Positions 22,611 to 34,304 of a stretch of 64,000 bases of DNA are shown piece by piece. The DNA lies in NCBI GenBank assembly GCA_036250195.1, contig JAVHZZ010000008.1, positions 13,964,434-14,028,433 on the forward strand. Reading direction: 5' to 3'. The notes under the pieces were generated by a model. That model was not told the origin of the DNA. It worked only from the letters and a program-made list of their open reading frames with translations, and ran no database searches. Each line of letters begins with the position of its first letter. Position 1 is the first letter of the stretch. This DNA comes from Mixophyes australis (taxonomy: Eukaryota > Chordata > Amphibia > Anura > Limnodynastidae). The translations under genes and the position numbers were made by a program.

Positions 22611-23655
22611 ATAAGAGGTAAGTGAGGATTTATAGTGTTGAGAGGTGAGTGAGAGTGAAGTACATAAGAGGTAAGTGGGAGTGAAGTATATGAGGTAAGT
22701 GAGGATTGGGGTATTGAGAAGTAAGTGGGAGTGAAGTACATAAGAGTTAAGTGGAAGTGAAGTAAATGAGATTAGTGTGGGTTGGGGTATTGAGGCGTAA
22801 GTGGAAGTGAAGTACATAAGAGTTAAGTGGGAGTGAAGTATATGAGGTAAGTGAGGATTGGGGTATTGAGAAGTAAGTGGGAGTGAAGTATATGAGGTAA
22901 GTGAGGGTTGGGAGTATTGACAGATGAGTGGGAGTGAAGTATATGAGGTTAGTGAGGATTTATAGTGTTGAGAGGTGAGTGGGAGTGAAGTACATAAGAG
23001 GTAAGTGGGAGTGAAGTATATGAGGTAAGTGAAGATTGGGGTATTGAGAAGTAAGTGGGAGTGAAGTACATAAGAGTTAAGTGGAAGTGAAGTAAATGAG
23101 ATTAGTGTGGGTTGGGGTATTGAGGCGTAAGTGGAAGTGAAGTACATAAGAGGTAAGTGGGAGTGAAGTATATGAGGTAAGTGAGGATTGGGGTATTGAG
23201 AAGTAAGTGGGAGTGAAGTATATGAGGTAAGTGAGGGTTGGGAGTATTGACAGATGAGTGGGAGTGAAGTATATGAGGTTAGTGAGGATTGGGAGTATTG
23301 AGAGGTGAGTGGGAGTGAAGTATATGAGATTAGTGAGGATTGGGAGTATTGAGAGGTGAGTGGGAGTGAAGTATATGAGGTTAGTGTGGGTTGGGGTATT
23401 GAGGCTTAAGTGGAAGTGAAGTACATAAGAGGTAAGTGGGAGTGAAGTATATGAGGTTAGTGAGGATTGGGGTATTGAGAGGTGAGTGGAAGTGAAGTAT
23501 ATGAGGTAAGTGAGGATTGGGGTATTGAGAAGTAAGTGGGAGTGAAGTATATGAGGTAAGTGAGGGTTGGGGTATTGAGAGGTGAGTGGAAGTGAAGTAT
23601 ATGAGGTTAGTGAGAATTGGGAGTATTGAGAGGTGAGTGGAAGTGAAGTATACAA
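22611..23655 (+). repeat. 50-bp compound minisatellite, continuing the donor-like array
   Basis: The unit is about 50 bp: GTGGGAGTGAAGTATATGAG, GTAAGTGAGGATTGGGGTAT, TGAGAAGTAA, with variants (ACATAAGAGGTAAG). Both GTAAGT and GTGAGT cores recur. It appears to have evolved from the 27-bp array, with which it merges at 22570-22650. The 401-, 258- and 192-codon minus-strand frames across both arrays are artefacts. Confidence 0.9.
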
Positions 23656-24179
23656 AAGGTAATTAAGGGATAAGTATGTTGAGAGATAAGTTGAAATAAA
23701 GTGTACAACGTGTGGGTGTTAGATAAGTGAAAGGGAAGTCAAAACTCACTGATTCAGATAAGAGAGGGCTACATGCAAGAAAGGTGAGAAAGCACTCAGT
23801 ATATGAGTAGTAAGGGCTGAGTGTGCAATAAGTGAGAGCATTTTGTGTAAGTGAGAGTTTAGAGAGATGGACAAAGTGTGTGACTGAGTGAGATAGGATA
23901 CAGGGTGCGATAATTAAGACAACGAGACTTTACTAAGTTAGTGGTGAGGACTCAATGAATATAATGTTGTTGAGGGCAGTGTGGGTGGAAGGTAAGTGCT
24001 GACTCTGAGAGGTAAGTGAGGGATAAAGGTATGAAAGTGAGGGCTGAGGGAATGGGAACCGAGTGTATATGAAATGAATGGGGAGTTATTGTTCTAAGGA
24101 TTGAGGATTGAGACATTTAATGCAGTGATGCTCAACTTATTTTTTAGCTTCAACCAAATGTGTTAGTGTGTTATTGTAG

Positions 24180-26081
24180 TGGGACCCCAAGTGTCAGCGT
24201 GCCAGTGTTCTGGGACCCCTAGTGTCATCGTGCCAGTGTTCTGGGACCCCAAGTGTTAGCGTGCCAGTGTTCTGGGACCCCAAGTGTCAGCGTGCCAGTG
24301 TTCTGGGACCCCTAGTGTCAGCGTGCCAGTGTTCTGGGACTCCTAGTGTCAGCGTGCCAGTGTTCTGGGACCCCAAGTGTCAGCGTGCCAGTGTTCTGGG
24401 ACCCCTAGTGTCAGCGTGCCAGTGTTCTGGGACCCCAAGTGTCAGTGTGCAAGTGTTCTGGGACCCCTAGTGTCAGCGTGCCAGTGTTCTGGGACCCCAA
24501 GTGTCAGCGTGTCAGTGTTCTGGGACCCCAAGTGTCAGCGTGCCAGTGTTCTGGGACCCCTAGTGTCAGCGTGCCAGTGTTCTGGGACCCCTAGTGTCAG
24601 CGTGTCAGTGTTCTGGGACCCCAAGTGTCAGCGTGTCAGTGTTCTGGGACCCCAAGTGTCAGCGTGTCAGTGTTCTGGGACCCCAAGTGTCAGCGTGTCA
24701 GTGTTCTGGGACCCCAAGTGTCAGCGTGCCAGTGTTCTGGGACCCCTAGTGTCAGCGTGCCAGTGTTCTGGGACCCCTAGTGTCAGCGTGCCAGTGTTCT
24801 GGGACCCCTAGTGTCAGCGTGTCAGTGTTCTGGGACCCCTAGTGTCAGCGTGCCAGTGTTCTGGGACCCCTAGTGTCAGCGTGCCAGTGTTCTGGGACCC
24901 CTAGTGTCAGCGTGTCAGTGTTCTGGGACCCCAAGTGTCAGCGTGCCAGTGTTCTGGGACCCCTAGTGTCAGCGTGCCAGTGTTCTGGGACCCCAAGTGT
25001 CAGTGTGCAAGTGTTCTGGGACCCCTAGTGTCAGCGTGCCAGTGTTCTGGGACTCCTAGTGTCAGCGTGCCAGTGTTCTGGGACCCCTAGTGTCAGCGTG
25101 CCAGTGTTCTGGGACTCCTAGTGTCAGCGTGCCAGTGTTCTGGGACTCCTAGTGTCAGCGTGCCAGTGTTCTGGGACCCCGAGTGTCAGCGTGCCAGTGT
25201 TCTGGGACCCCGAGTGTCAGCGTGCCAGTGTTCTGGGACCCTAAGTGTCAGCGTGCCAGTGTTCTGGGACCCCTAGTGTCAGCGTGCCAGTGTTCTGGGA
25301 CCCCGAGTGTCAGCGTGCCAATGTTCTGGAACCCCAAGTGTTAGCGTGCCAGTGTTCTGGGACCCCAAGTGTCAGTGTGCAAGTGTTCTGGGACCCCTAG
25401 TGTCAGCGTGCCAGTGTTCTGGGACTCCTAGTGTCAGCGTGCCAGTGTTCTGGGACCCCTAGTGTCAGCGTGCCAGTGTTCTGGGACTCCTAGTGTCAGC
25501 GTGCCAGTGTTCTGGGACTCCTAGTGTCAGCGTGCCAGTGTTCTGGGACCCCGAGTGTCAGCGTGCCAGTGTTCTGGGACCCCGAGTGTCAGCGTGCCAG
25601 TGTTCTGGGACCCTAAGTGTCAGCGTGCCAGTGTTCTGGGACCCCAAGTGTTAGTGTGCCAGTGTGTTGGGACCCCAAGTGTCAGCGTGCCAGTGTTCTG
25701 GGACCCCTAGTGTCAGCGTGCCAATGTTCTGGAACCCCAAGTGTTAGCGTGCCAGTGTTCTGGGACCCCAAGTGTTAGCGTGCCAGTGTTCTGGGACCCC
25801 AAGTGTTAGCGTGCCAGTGTTCTGGGACCCCTAGTGTCAGGGTGCCAGTGTTCTGGGACCCCAAGTGTCAGCGTGCCAGTGTTCTGGGACCCTAAGTGTC
25901 AGCGTGCCAGTGTTCTGGGACCCCTAGTGTCAGCGTGCCAGTGTTCTGGGACCCCTAGTGTCAGCGTGCCAGTGTTCTGGGACCCCAAGTGTTAGCGTGC
26001 CAGTGTTCTGGGACCCCTAGTGTCAGCGTGCCAGTGTTCTGGGACCCTAAGTGTCAGCGTGCCAGTGTTCTGGGACCCAAG
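24180..26081 (+). repeat. 31-bp minisatellite (about 61 copies)
   Basis: The unit GTGCCAGTGTTCTGGGACCC plus CAAGTGTCAGC has a period of 31 bp. Units differ at a few diagnostic sites (CCAAG/CCTAG/CCGAG/TCCTAG, GCC/GTC). A block of about 250 bp starting near 25001 recurs identically at 25373, that is 372 bp or 12 units later. Open frames in each of three phases are repeat artefacts. Confidence 0.97.
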
Positions 26082-26089
26082 AGGTGGTT

Positions 26090-26954
26090 CCCAATAGCAT
26101 ATCTGACAACCAGGGGACCCCAAAAACTGATTTTAGAACCCCACTTAGGGTACTGACCCACTTGTTACTCACATTTGATCTAAAATGTCTGAGAGTGAGC
26201 GTGACGGTGAGTGTGAGAGTGAGATGGCATTCAGTGTATTTAATAACAGGTACAGTAAGTGAGCTAGGGCTGAATATACGGAGATAAGTGACCAAGTGCT
26301 CAGTGTGCAATAACTGTACAAAAAGGGAACGAGCAGTGTATGAAAAACGTAACTTAAAACTAAGTAAATGGTGAGTAGAATATGATTATTAAATTTCACC
26401 CTTATGCCATTTTGAATGGGAATAATTTCAATTGTTTTTAAGTTTCCGATGGAAACAAACAGTGACTGTAAGAAAATAGTATTCATAATAGGAGCAGTAA
26501 ATATGGAGGCTTTGGGTAAACCAGTTGTTTTTCATTGTTTAACTAGCAGGTAACAGACCGTGGGTCTAGATGTGGTGGAATGTGATATTTTTTTGGCTAC
26601 AGTTATGATTTGATATTTTTTGCATATTTTCCATAAGAAAGTAGATTGTTTAAAACTTTGCTGTTGTGTTTTAGGATCATTCGCTTATTTAGTTTGCTTT
26701 GCTGATCGCATTTAAGCTGTGTGTAAAATGTTTTCAATTATACACCTGTGTTTTAACTTTTTTTTTGGTCTTACCCTCTCAAATACCCAGCAAATAATAA
26801 ATACAAAATCCACCCACCAAGATATATATGGTTTAAGTAGGTTGGTAGTAAAAAATAATTGAATTGCTGTAAACAATCTCCATTATGTCTTGTCTCTTCC
26901 TGTATTTTGATTGGTTGAAAGTGGATTCATCTCTTGTAGACACTGGATGCAGTA
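26090..26954. other. Non-coding stretch
   Basis: AT-rich, no repeat family or gene recognised. Overlapping short frames at 26047-26486 show nothing. Confidence 0.45.
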
Positions 26955-27076
26955 ATTCCACTCAAACACAGGGAGAACATACAAACTCCACACAGATAAG
27001 GCCATGGTCGGGAATTGAACTCATGACCCCAGTGCTGTGAGGCAGAAGAGCTAACCACTTAGCCAACCATGCTGCC
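26955..27076 (-). mobile_element. tRNA-headed SINE, copy D (head part only)
   Basis: Reverse copy containing ACAGGGAGAACATACAAACT, TCGGGAATTGAACTCATGAC and GAGCTAACCACTTAGCCAAC. The L2-like tail is missing. Confidence 0.8.
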
Positions 27077-29454
27077 CTTAGGGGATACATATAAAAACAT
27101 ATTTAAAACATTAACTTTCTCTTTATCTTCTCCAATTCTACTCTGTCATTTAATGCCCTAATATTAACAAAAAATATTTACCTTGCTGTTTATGACACAT
27201 GCTATACCTGCCATCTTTTGCAATTTGATTTCAGCTTCAGTGTTTGCTAAGCTGATTTCCTATTATATATTTTGCTACATTCCTTGTATTTCTATATTTT
27301 TTTTAAAAAATGTTCTTTATTTCCTTGAATAAGTCAAATTGTTTGTTATATAACCACTTAGGATGCGTTTTATTCCTAGTAATCTGTTGCTATATGGTAT
27401 GTACTTACAACAGTATATTGTGACAGAAGCACTGGGATATTGGCAAATGGCAGCGATGTACAGCATATCCCAGGCTGTCTGTCTTATGTACCCAGGAAGA
27501 TTGTGGTTGGGAAAAGCTTTCCACAATTTGTCTTCAGTTGTAAGGAAAACTGGTAAAGGTCTCTGGGGTTATGTATGGAGAGAGAAGGGTGGGCTCTATA
27601 CATAAGGCCCATTTCCGGATCTTCTAAATTACCTGTGTCATTGCTGGATAATCAGGAGTTGCACCTGCGTGGTGCTGGTAAAAGACTGCAAACCAGCTCA
27701 TTCAGTCTCTCAGACCTGGGAAGGAGGTTGGATGTCTCCTGTGAGACACTGCAAACGGTGACCAGTAAGTCCTGAAATTTTGTGTGCGTGTGGGACACAA
27801 GGTCCCTCACTTGAGCAAGGATGTTCCTGTGTTTAGTTAGTGTCGGACAGGCAAGGCCTTTTATATATGTTTTGTTTGTTTTGAATATGGTGAATAAAAC
27901 TAGCTGTGACTAGGTAAACCAAAACAGTTGACTGTTGTGATATCCTTGGCTGAAGTGTATGAAGTGCAGCTGTCTACCTCAGAAGACGGTAACCCCATTA
28001 CGATCTATCTATCTATCTATCTATCAAGTGACTATCTATATATTGACACAGACACCCTATTGGTGATGTACACACAAACAATTGCTTGCTTTGTACTTTG
28101 TTTTTTGTCAGGAAGGCAGAGTAATTGACAACATAAAGTTCCACACACTTTCTCGTGATCCTAATGCTAGTAGATTAAGAGAGACCAGCTCTCTAAACAC
28201 CGGCCACTATCTGGCATCAGTCACCCTGTACAAATGAAAAAGATAGGTTTAAATACTTCACACTCCTACCACAGCCCTAACTTGATGCACAGATGACACT
28301 CCCACCTTGCCTTTATAAAGGAGTTCTCTGAAGGTGTTCTGTTTGATTACTCTCACTGTTGTCAGATTGCTGTTAGCTGTGAAAAAAGATCCTTCTAAAC
28401 CACTATAAAATATGTAAGTTAAATCACACGCTATACTATTGTTTTGTCACACATATGTCCTCCACCTGTTTATCTTTAAGCTAGGTGCACTGTTTTGCGA
28501 ATATATAACTACGTCTGCAGCTTTGCCGTGCAAACTGTCAGTTGAACATCGGATTCCTCTTTTAGAGGCCTGTGGTAAACCATTCCATATGGATAAAGTT
28601 GTTTTTTTTGCCTGGGATTTTCTGCTATCTGAAATGGCTTTGCAAGACCTTTGTGTATCTGTACTGTGCAATGCACATACACTTTAGGTATGTAATTTGG
28701 ACAGCACCACCTATCAATTTTTGCAAGCTTCAGGCAACAGCATGGCTAGACACAGGCCCGACAGCATAATAATCCACAGTCTGCACTCTTGATAAACTAT
28801 GGGAACCTGTGCACATGAAGGGAACATAAATTTGCCCATTAATATAAAGGAGTTCTCCATGTAAATAAAAATAAATAAATAAAATAAACATACAGAATAT
28901 TGACTCTGTGTAATTCACATTGATTTTATTTTTCACCACCTCCTGTCCCTGTTCTCCTTGTGCACATCATTAAAATGCAACCAATGGGAATGAAAAGAGT
29001 TGCTGGATTTTCAACAGGTTGTGGAAAGTAGGAGGAGGTGAGTATTTCATTATCCTCATTATCTATTGCTATCTTAATGTATGCTTTTTATCTAGGACTA
29101 ACTATATACCCACTGTCCCGATTTAGTCAGGACAGTCCAGAAAAGGGTCGGTTTAGCAATGGGGAATCTCAATTTAGGGACGTGGTCTACAATATCCTGA
29201 TTTCCTATTCACCAATGCTAAGTACACACATATTCCTTACTGTGTTATACGTATTTGCCTCTTTCGGATATAGAGAGGAGAGAGACAAATCTGTGAGAGT
29301 GTATAAACATATTCACGCACCAATACATTTATGGCCAATTCTCATCTGTTTGTACTTATATCTTGGCTAATTTCCCAAAATTGAGATTCCAAATAGTTGA
29401 AATGGTAATAAATTCCCTGCGGATAAAAATGATATGAAATAAAAAACAAGTCGT
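27077..29454. other. Long non-coding stretch with small simple repeats
   Basis: A short ATCT microsatellite occurs at about 28001-28026 and an AAAT-rich run near 28866-28888. Short frames on both strands have no recognisable domain. A CCACTGTCCCGATTTAGTC block near 29110 is distantly like the CTCCCAACTGTCCC family. Confidence 0.4.
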
Positions 29455-30450
29455 ATAATTTCATTTTCTAGAGTTTAACAGGATAGATTTTCTAGGGGTC
29501 GGGGTTGAACCAAACTGTTCTGCTTCCCAATCACACAGTCTAACAAAACATTTGTGTTAGCAAAGTATATATTGTTGCAGGAAGTTTTGCCATATCAAAC
29601 ATTGTTATATCTAGAAAGACCAATAATATCGGGAATAGGGGCACTCACATTACATGTTTTATACATACTTAAAGAAACTGAATGGAAAGGGGGATACTTA
29701 CTAGATATAATTCACATCACGTCCTTTTATTCCATTACAGAGGATTTGAAACTGGTAAAACTCTGCTGTCTGTAGATGGTACTTTACCTTAGCCACAAAT
29801 TTAATTTTAATTGACTTGATTGAATGTATTAGAGACATTTCAACATTGTATCTGTAAATCTTGGGAACGGCTATGGGCACCAGATTTGCTTTGAGTTCTC
29901 CCAAAATTCTAATGGGACACTGGGCCACTCTGTGAAAGTTTGGTGCTATTGAATGATATTTTATTTCTTTGGGAGGGGGTTAGCAAAGTGTAAACAATTT
30001 ATTATGTACCTTAATAATGAAGATTATAAATTGCAATTTACTGCAAGTTACAGCAGTACCAATATACCATTCCTAGATATTACCAATGTTATCAATAGTG
30101 ATTTGATTAGCTAAGACCCATGAGGAAAAGGCAGATCGCAACAGTTCTATTTTTCTTGAGAGCTGTCATTTTAGAAAATTGCTTTCCAGTATTCCTTATG
30201 GTCATTTTAGAAGGTTAACATGCAACTGCACAGGGACATACGATTTTGAGAAAGAAGCTATAACAATGAGGGAACAGTTCCTATTAAAGAAGCATAACAA
30301 GGAGTTGGTGGAAATAATCCCTCTAGCACTTAAAAGAGTTAAAATGATCTAAACTTCTGATTGAGAAATGAAAAAAGCAGATTGCAGTGTTTGTATTTCA
30401 ATTGTATTACAAATTTAAATTTATATGTCAAAGTTGTTAATAAAATCTTA
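29455..30450 (+). mobile_element. Penelope-like element, decayed reverse-transcriptase region
   Basis: With frame changes the translation gives LYLERPIISGIGALTLHV (near 29594), KETEWKGGYLLDI plus TSFYSITEDLKL (near 29670-29760, the first catalytic block of Penelope RT, with its aspartate lost), and SCHFRKLLSSIPYGHFRRL (30161 onward) followed by CNCTGTYDFEKEA, the conserved C-terminal part of the Penelope-like RT. Multiple stops and frameshifts make it a relic. The GIY-YIG endonuclease domain that should follow was not found on this copy. Confidence 0.7.
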
Positions 30451-30575
30451 TACCAATGTGCCACCATTAAGGATGACACTTCATACCAGAAAGGCAAAAG
30501 ATTATTTTCAAGAGAGAATTATATTAGTGCCTTCTGATGGCCCATAGTATTTTGAATTGTAGTACTACAAACTTC

Positions 30576-30770
30576 TAGCGGTAAATGTACTAACCTGTCA
30601 TTGTAGCAAATTGCTGATATACGGCAACTTTGCTGGCCAAATTTAAAACGACAAAATGTGTTTAAATGCAAGTTTTGCCTTTAAACACATTGCCGTTTTA
30701 AATTATGCCAGCAAAGTGGCCGAATATTGGCGATTTTTATAGAATTGCAGGTTAATAGTTTGGAGGTTCT
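30576..30770. mobile_element. Imperfect hairpin MITE
   Basis: The left arm contains TACTAACCTGTCATTG, CGGCAACTTTGCTGGC and AATTTAAAACGAC; the right arm carries their complements (GCCGTTTTAAATTATGCC, AGCAAAGTGGCCGAATATTG, GCAGGTTAATAGTTT). Arms are about 80 nt. The family is not named and the target duplication is unclear. Confidence 0.6.
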
Positions 30771-31677
30771 GAGTGGTTAACCCAAATGAAAGCAAGAACC
30801 CACAGATGCCAAAACTCTTTTGCCTGTAACACCACTATCCTCGTACAGGAAACCATTGTGCCAAAAGTATCACTTGATTCAAGAAAGTGCTGAGCAGGCA
30901 CTTGATGAGTGTGGGGCTTGGCAAAAAGGAAGCTCGAATACGGAACTTGGAAAGGGTTTGCATCCCACTTTGAGTATTGGCGGGAGCCTCACCTCCTAGT
31001 AATCATTGGTGACAGCAAGTTACGAAATTTATGAAAGAAATGCCTGGTGACATGGGACCTGCCAAGTACAGGAGATTGTGTGGGTGCTATCCTGCCAGGC
31101 ATTTCTTTTATTCATCATGGGCAGTGGTCTGCCTAGCGCGATAGAACTTGCACCGGCTGTTATTTTGGTAAAGTGTCATCTGATCAGACTCTTCATTTAT
31201 TAATTGGTGTCAGTGGCTCGCCCTGGCTGTTATGCTAGACTGGTACCATCACAAGGGGTATTTCATACATTGGTGGCAGTGGTTTGCCTGGTGGGTTGGC
31301 ACATGCCCATGCCGTTATGCCACTTGAGGACTGAAAGTACGTTGTGCTTTGCAAAACCTTCGCTCCATCCAGCGCCTAACCTCTTCTGCACAATCTTCGC
31401 CATCATAGACCGTGCCTATTGGGGGAAATATAGTAACGGCAGCCCTTGATCTTCCCCACTTTTCGCTTCAGCATTAAATAGAACAAATCTGCAAATTCTC
31501 CAGTCTCACGTCCACCAGTAGGTTTCAACCCCTTCAGGTCTTTTTCAAAGTGATGTGAAGGTGGGGAATGGATCCCAAAATGTATGGCTGAACTAATTAA
31601 TCCACATTCTCAAATACATTAAAAAAAGCATCAAATAAACAGAATAATGGTATGGACATAACAAATCCTAATATATA
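30771..31677. other. Non-coding stretch with a recurring TTGGTG-CAG motif
   Basis: Four degenerate blocks occur at about 31012, 31119, 31205 and 31265: ATTGGTGACAGCAAG, CATGGGCAGTGGTCTGCC, ATTGGTGTCAGTGGCTCGCC, ATTGGTGGCAGTGGTTTGCC. An inverted pair AAAGAAATGCCTGG / CCAGGCATTTCTTT sits at 31034-31109. The motif recalls the LTR/primer-site junction of some retroelements, but no LTR or gag/pol is visible. Confidence 0.35.
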
Positions 31678-31853
31678 GGGGTATATTTACTAAACTGCGG
31701 GTTTTGAAAAAGTGGAGATGTTCCCTATAGCAACCAATCAGATTCTGCTTATCATTTATTTAGTACATTCTACAAAATGACAGCTAGAATCTGATTGGTT
31801 GCTATAGGGAACATCTCCACTTTTTCAAACCCGCCGTTTAGTAAATATACCCC
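31678..31853. mobile_element. TTTACTAAA hairpin MITE, copy 2
   Basis: GGGGTATATTTACTAAACTG at the left and AGTAAATATACCCC at the right, with long hairpin complementarity. Flanked by ATA on both sides (31675-31677, 31854-31856). Confidence 0.88.
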
Positions 31854-32359
31854 ATATTATTGAATAGTGTATAATGATAGCAAAATCAGCTATTTAATAA
31901 AAATGGAAGCGATCAGACGCCACCATTATAGATACAAATGTCGATATTTGCATTCTTTCTAATTACTGAATAATAATATAGGAAAAGGTAATTATATAGC
32001 TAGATCCACAAAACATGAAGATAAATGATACAGAGCATATTAAACATTATTATGTTGTCATGGAAATGGACCGCTCCATTAGTATATAATTAGTATATAA
32101 TTATACTAATCACTCCACATCCTGTAGAAATCTACTGCTCGATCATGTGAGCATATTGGACAATATCTATGCGTTGTCTTGGGAGACACCTGCCCATTAA
32201 AATATGGTCTCAAATATCTCAAGTATCATGCTAATATATATGCATCATATCAAAAAATAATTGTATCTAGTAGTTAAAAAATGGGAAAATAAATTCTAAT
32301 TTATATAACAAACTATTAATTACCAGTTCTTTACACCTACCATAGTGTTTGTGAAATGC
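31854..32359. other. AT-rich non-coding stretch
   Basis: Nothing recognised. Confidence 0.45.
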
Positions 32360-33440
32360 ATAGTCAGAGTTTAGTTCATTTCCACAAGTTCTATATTCCA
32401 AACATTCTTAATGGATTTGGCAGAACAATAATGTATCTTTTTGAAGTGTGCCTGGATGGGATGACTGTCCATAAGGCTCTTTATGTATTTCACATGTTCA
32501 GCTAGAAAGGTCTTAATGTGTGATGTGCGGCCAAAATATAATTTTACACATTCACATTCCAAGACATATTAGGTTTTTGCTATGACATGTGATAAATTGT
32601 TTTATAAGATGTTTGCCCATTAGCTGAGAAATTGAGAAACATACTACAATTGTAAAGAGAACACTATCCGACTGTTTTTATTTGTCCCATCTGTTTAGTG
32701 CTAGATGAGGCACTATACTTAAATATCTTTCAAATTTGGGGCCTTTCTGCATATAAACTTAGGATTTAACGTGGGGTGAGGGCCTAACACTGGATCTTTT
32801 TTTTTTTAACATTTTCCAATATCTATTGACCACGTTCTCTGTTTCTATGTTTAGAATACTTTTTTGTCTTTAAGTATTAAAAAAGATTCCTTGGACCTCA
32901 TTCACAGATCTTTTTATCAGTATTTTTGGGTAACGTCTTTTGACAAAGTGTTCTTTCATCTCTTCCAATTGTACCTCTAATACTTCAACTATTGTGCAGT
33001 TTGTTTTCAACCTCTTAAACTGCTGATGTTCACTAGTAGCATGAATCTGAGTCTTTTGGTTTCCTGTAGATAAATCCTCATGTTTCTCATAAATAGATCT
33101 AAAAAGAATTAACCAACTCCTCGCTGATCTCAAATGTGAGTTGGCTGTTAAAACAGTTATGATTAAGGTAGGAACAAAAATCAGATACAATTTTAATATC
33201 ACCCTTCCATACAAAAATATATCATCGATATATTGGTGCCAAAAAAGTATAATATTAATCAAAGCCAATAATGAGGAGGATTGCGCGCTAAGGTCAGCCT
33301 AGATAGAATAGTTTGTCTTGGAAGCCTTTGCTCAGCAACCACATGTTCCCTTAATTTACAATATCGGTATCTATGTAAAGGCAGACGATGTAAAGAAGCA
33401 ATAACTCATCCTGGTCCTTAGAAACATCAGTGGCACATTC
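32360..33440 (-). mobile_element. Penelope-like element, RT C-terminus plus GIY-YIG endonuclease, decayed
   Basis: On the minus strand, HQYIDDIFLYG (near 33230) matches the (R)YIDDI catalytic motif of Penelope RT. FKRLKTNCTIVEVLEVQL with HFVKRRYPKILI (near 33000-32920) matches the following RLRRNC...RGYP block. CECVKLYFGRTSHIKT and LAEHVKYIKSL with IQAHFKKIH (32562-32440) match a GIY-YIG endonuclease in its YVGRTS...EH form. A deletion or frameshift separates these blocks and the 5' part is missing. It points the opposite way to the element at 29455 and is not clearly the same subfamily. Confidence 0.75.
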
Positions 33441-33984
33441 TTTACACCCTTTTTATTATATGCTTGAATATAATCTCTTAACTCTTACTGAAGTGTTGTT
33501 GCCTGATGGACAAATGGTTCTAATCAGTGGCGGAGCTGTGTCACTTACACAACTGGAGAGCGTACGGTTTAGTTTCATGATACGTGTGTGCTCCAGATGT
33601 GCAGATCTTCCTTCTGAACTACGATTGGAACATGATGGGGATATAGAAATCAGAGTTAACCCCTCACCTTTATTCCCGTTTGGCTGTCACGGATTTAAAG
33701 GGAAGAAGAGACCCGTTTATTCACTTTTCTTACCATTTTTCTATAACTGTTCAGTTAAACATATTGGCATACATTTTTTTCTGACACCTTTTCTGTATAC
33801 TTTAAAGTGATCATTCAGTAGGAGCTGTTTGCGCTATCGACTAAATTTAATTGTTGTCAAAAGAGTTATTTTTTTATATACTGTCTCTTTAAAAGCAGCC
33901 TGGATTGTTACCTAACGATGAGGATACTTTGGGGGAAATTCAATTATATATTTTCTTCCATGAAAAAGGCTACATTTTTTTTTA
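33441..33984. other. Non-coding stretch
   Basis: A 126-codon plus-strand frame at 33430-33810 is open but shows no recognisable domain. It could be a relic next to the Penelope copy. Confidence 0.35.
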
Positions 33985-34304
33985 GGATGATCTTAATGTC
34001 TGCTGAACATAAAATACATTTTTACAGTTACTCCTGATGGCAAACACATGTTATAGCATGCATAAGAGACTGTCGTCACTAAGTGATCAGGATTTAGGCT
34101 AGCCCTGTAGCTGGAGCAAGAGATACAGCAAGAAAACAAGGCCAAAGCTTGAATCTGACGTGGCTGCTTGCTCGCGAGCTTGGCACGCCCTTACTTGACT
34201 ACAGGTGAACGACCCTTCCCCATCCCAGAAACCATGGGCTGTAGTAAGTGTCCTTTATGTACGAGGATAAATTGAACGTTGCTGCGTTTAGTTGTCTGGT
34301 TCTG

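Noticed and set aside
21942..23655. 401-, 258- and 192-codon minus-strand frames rich in S, P, T, L and H
   Set aside because: They are the antisense of the 27- and 50-bp arrays. Stop-free runs arise because the unit lacks stops; there is no complexity or domain.
24222..24811. 82- and 144-codon frames with a VSVPVFWDPKCQRASVLGP-type repeat
   Set aside because: The 31-bp array cycles through all three frames; a protein of this kind would be a pure repeat artefact.
33430..33810. 126-codon plus-strand frame as a gene
   Set aside because: No domain, no start context and no splice signals; it lies at the edge of a Penelope relic.
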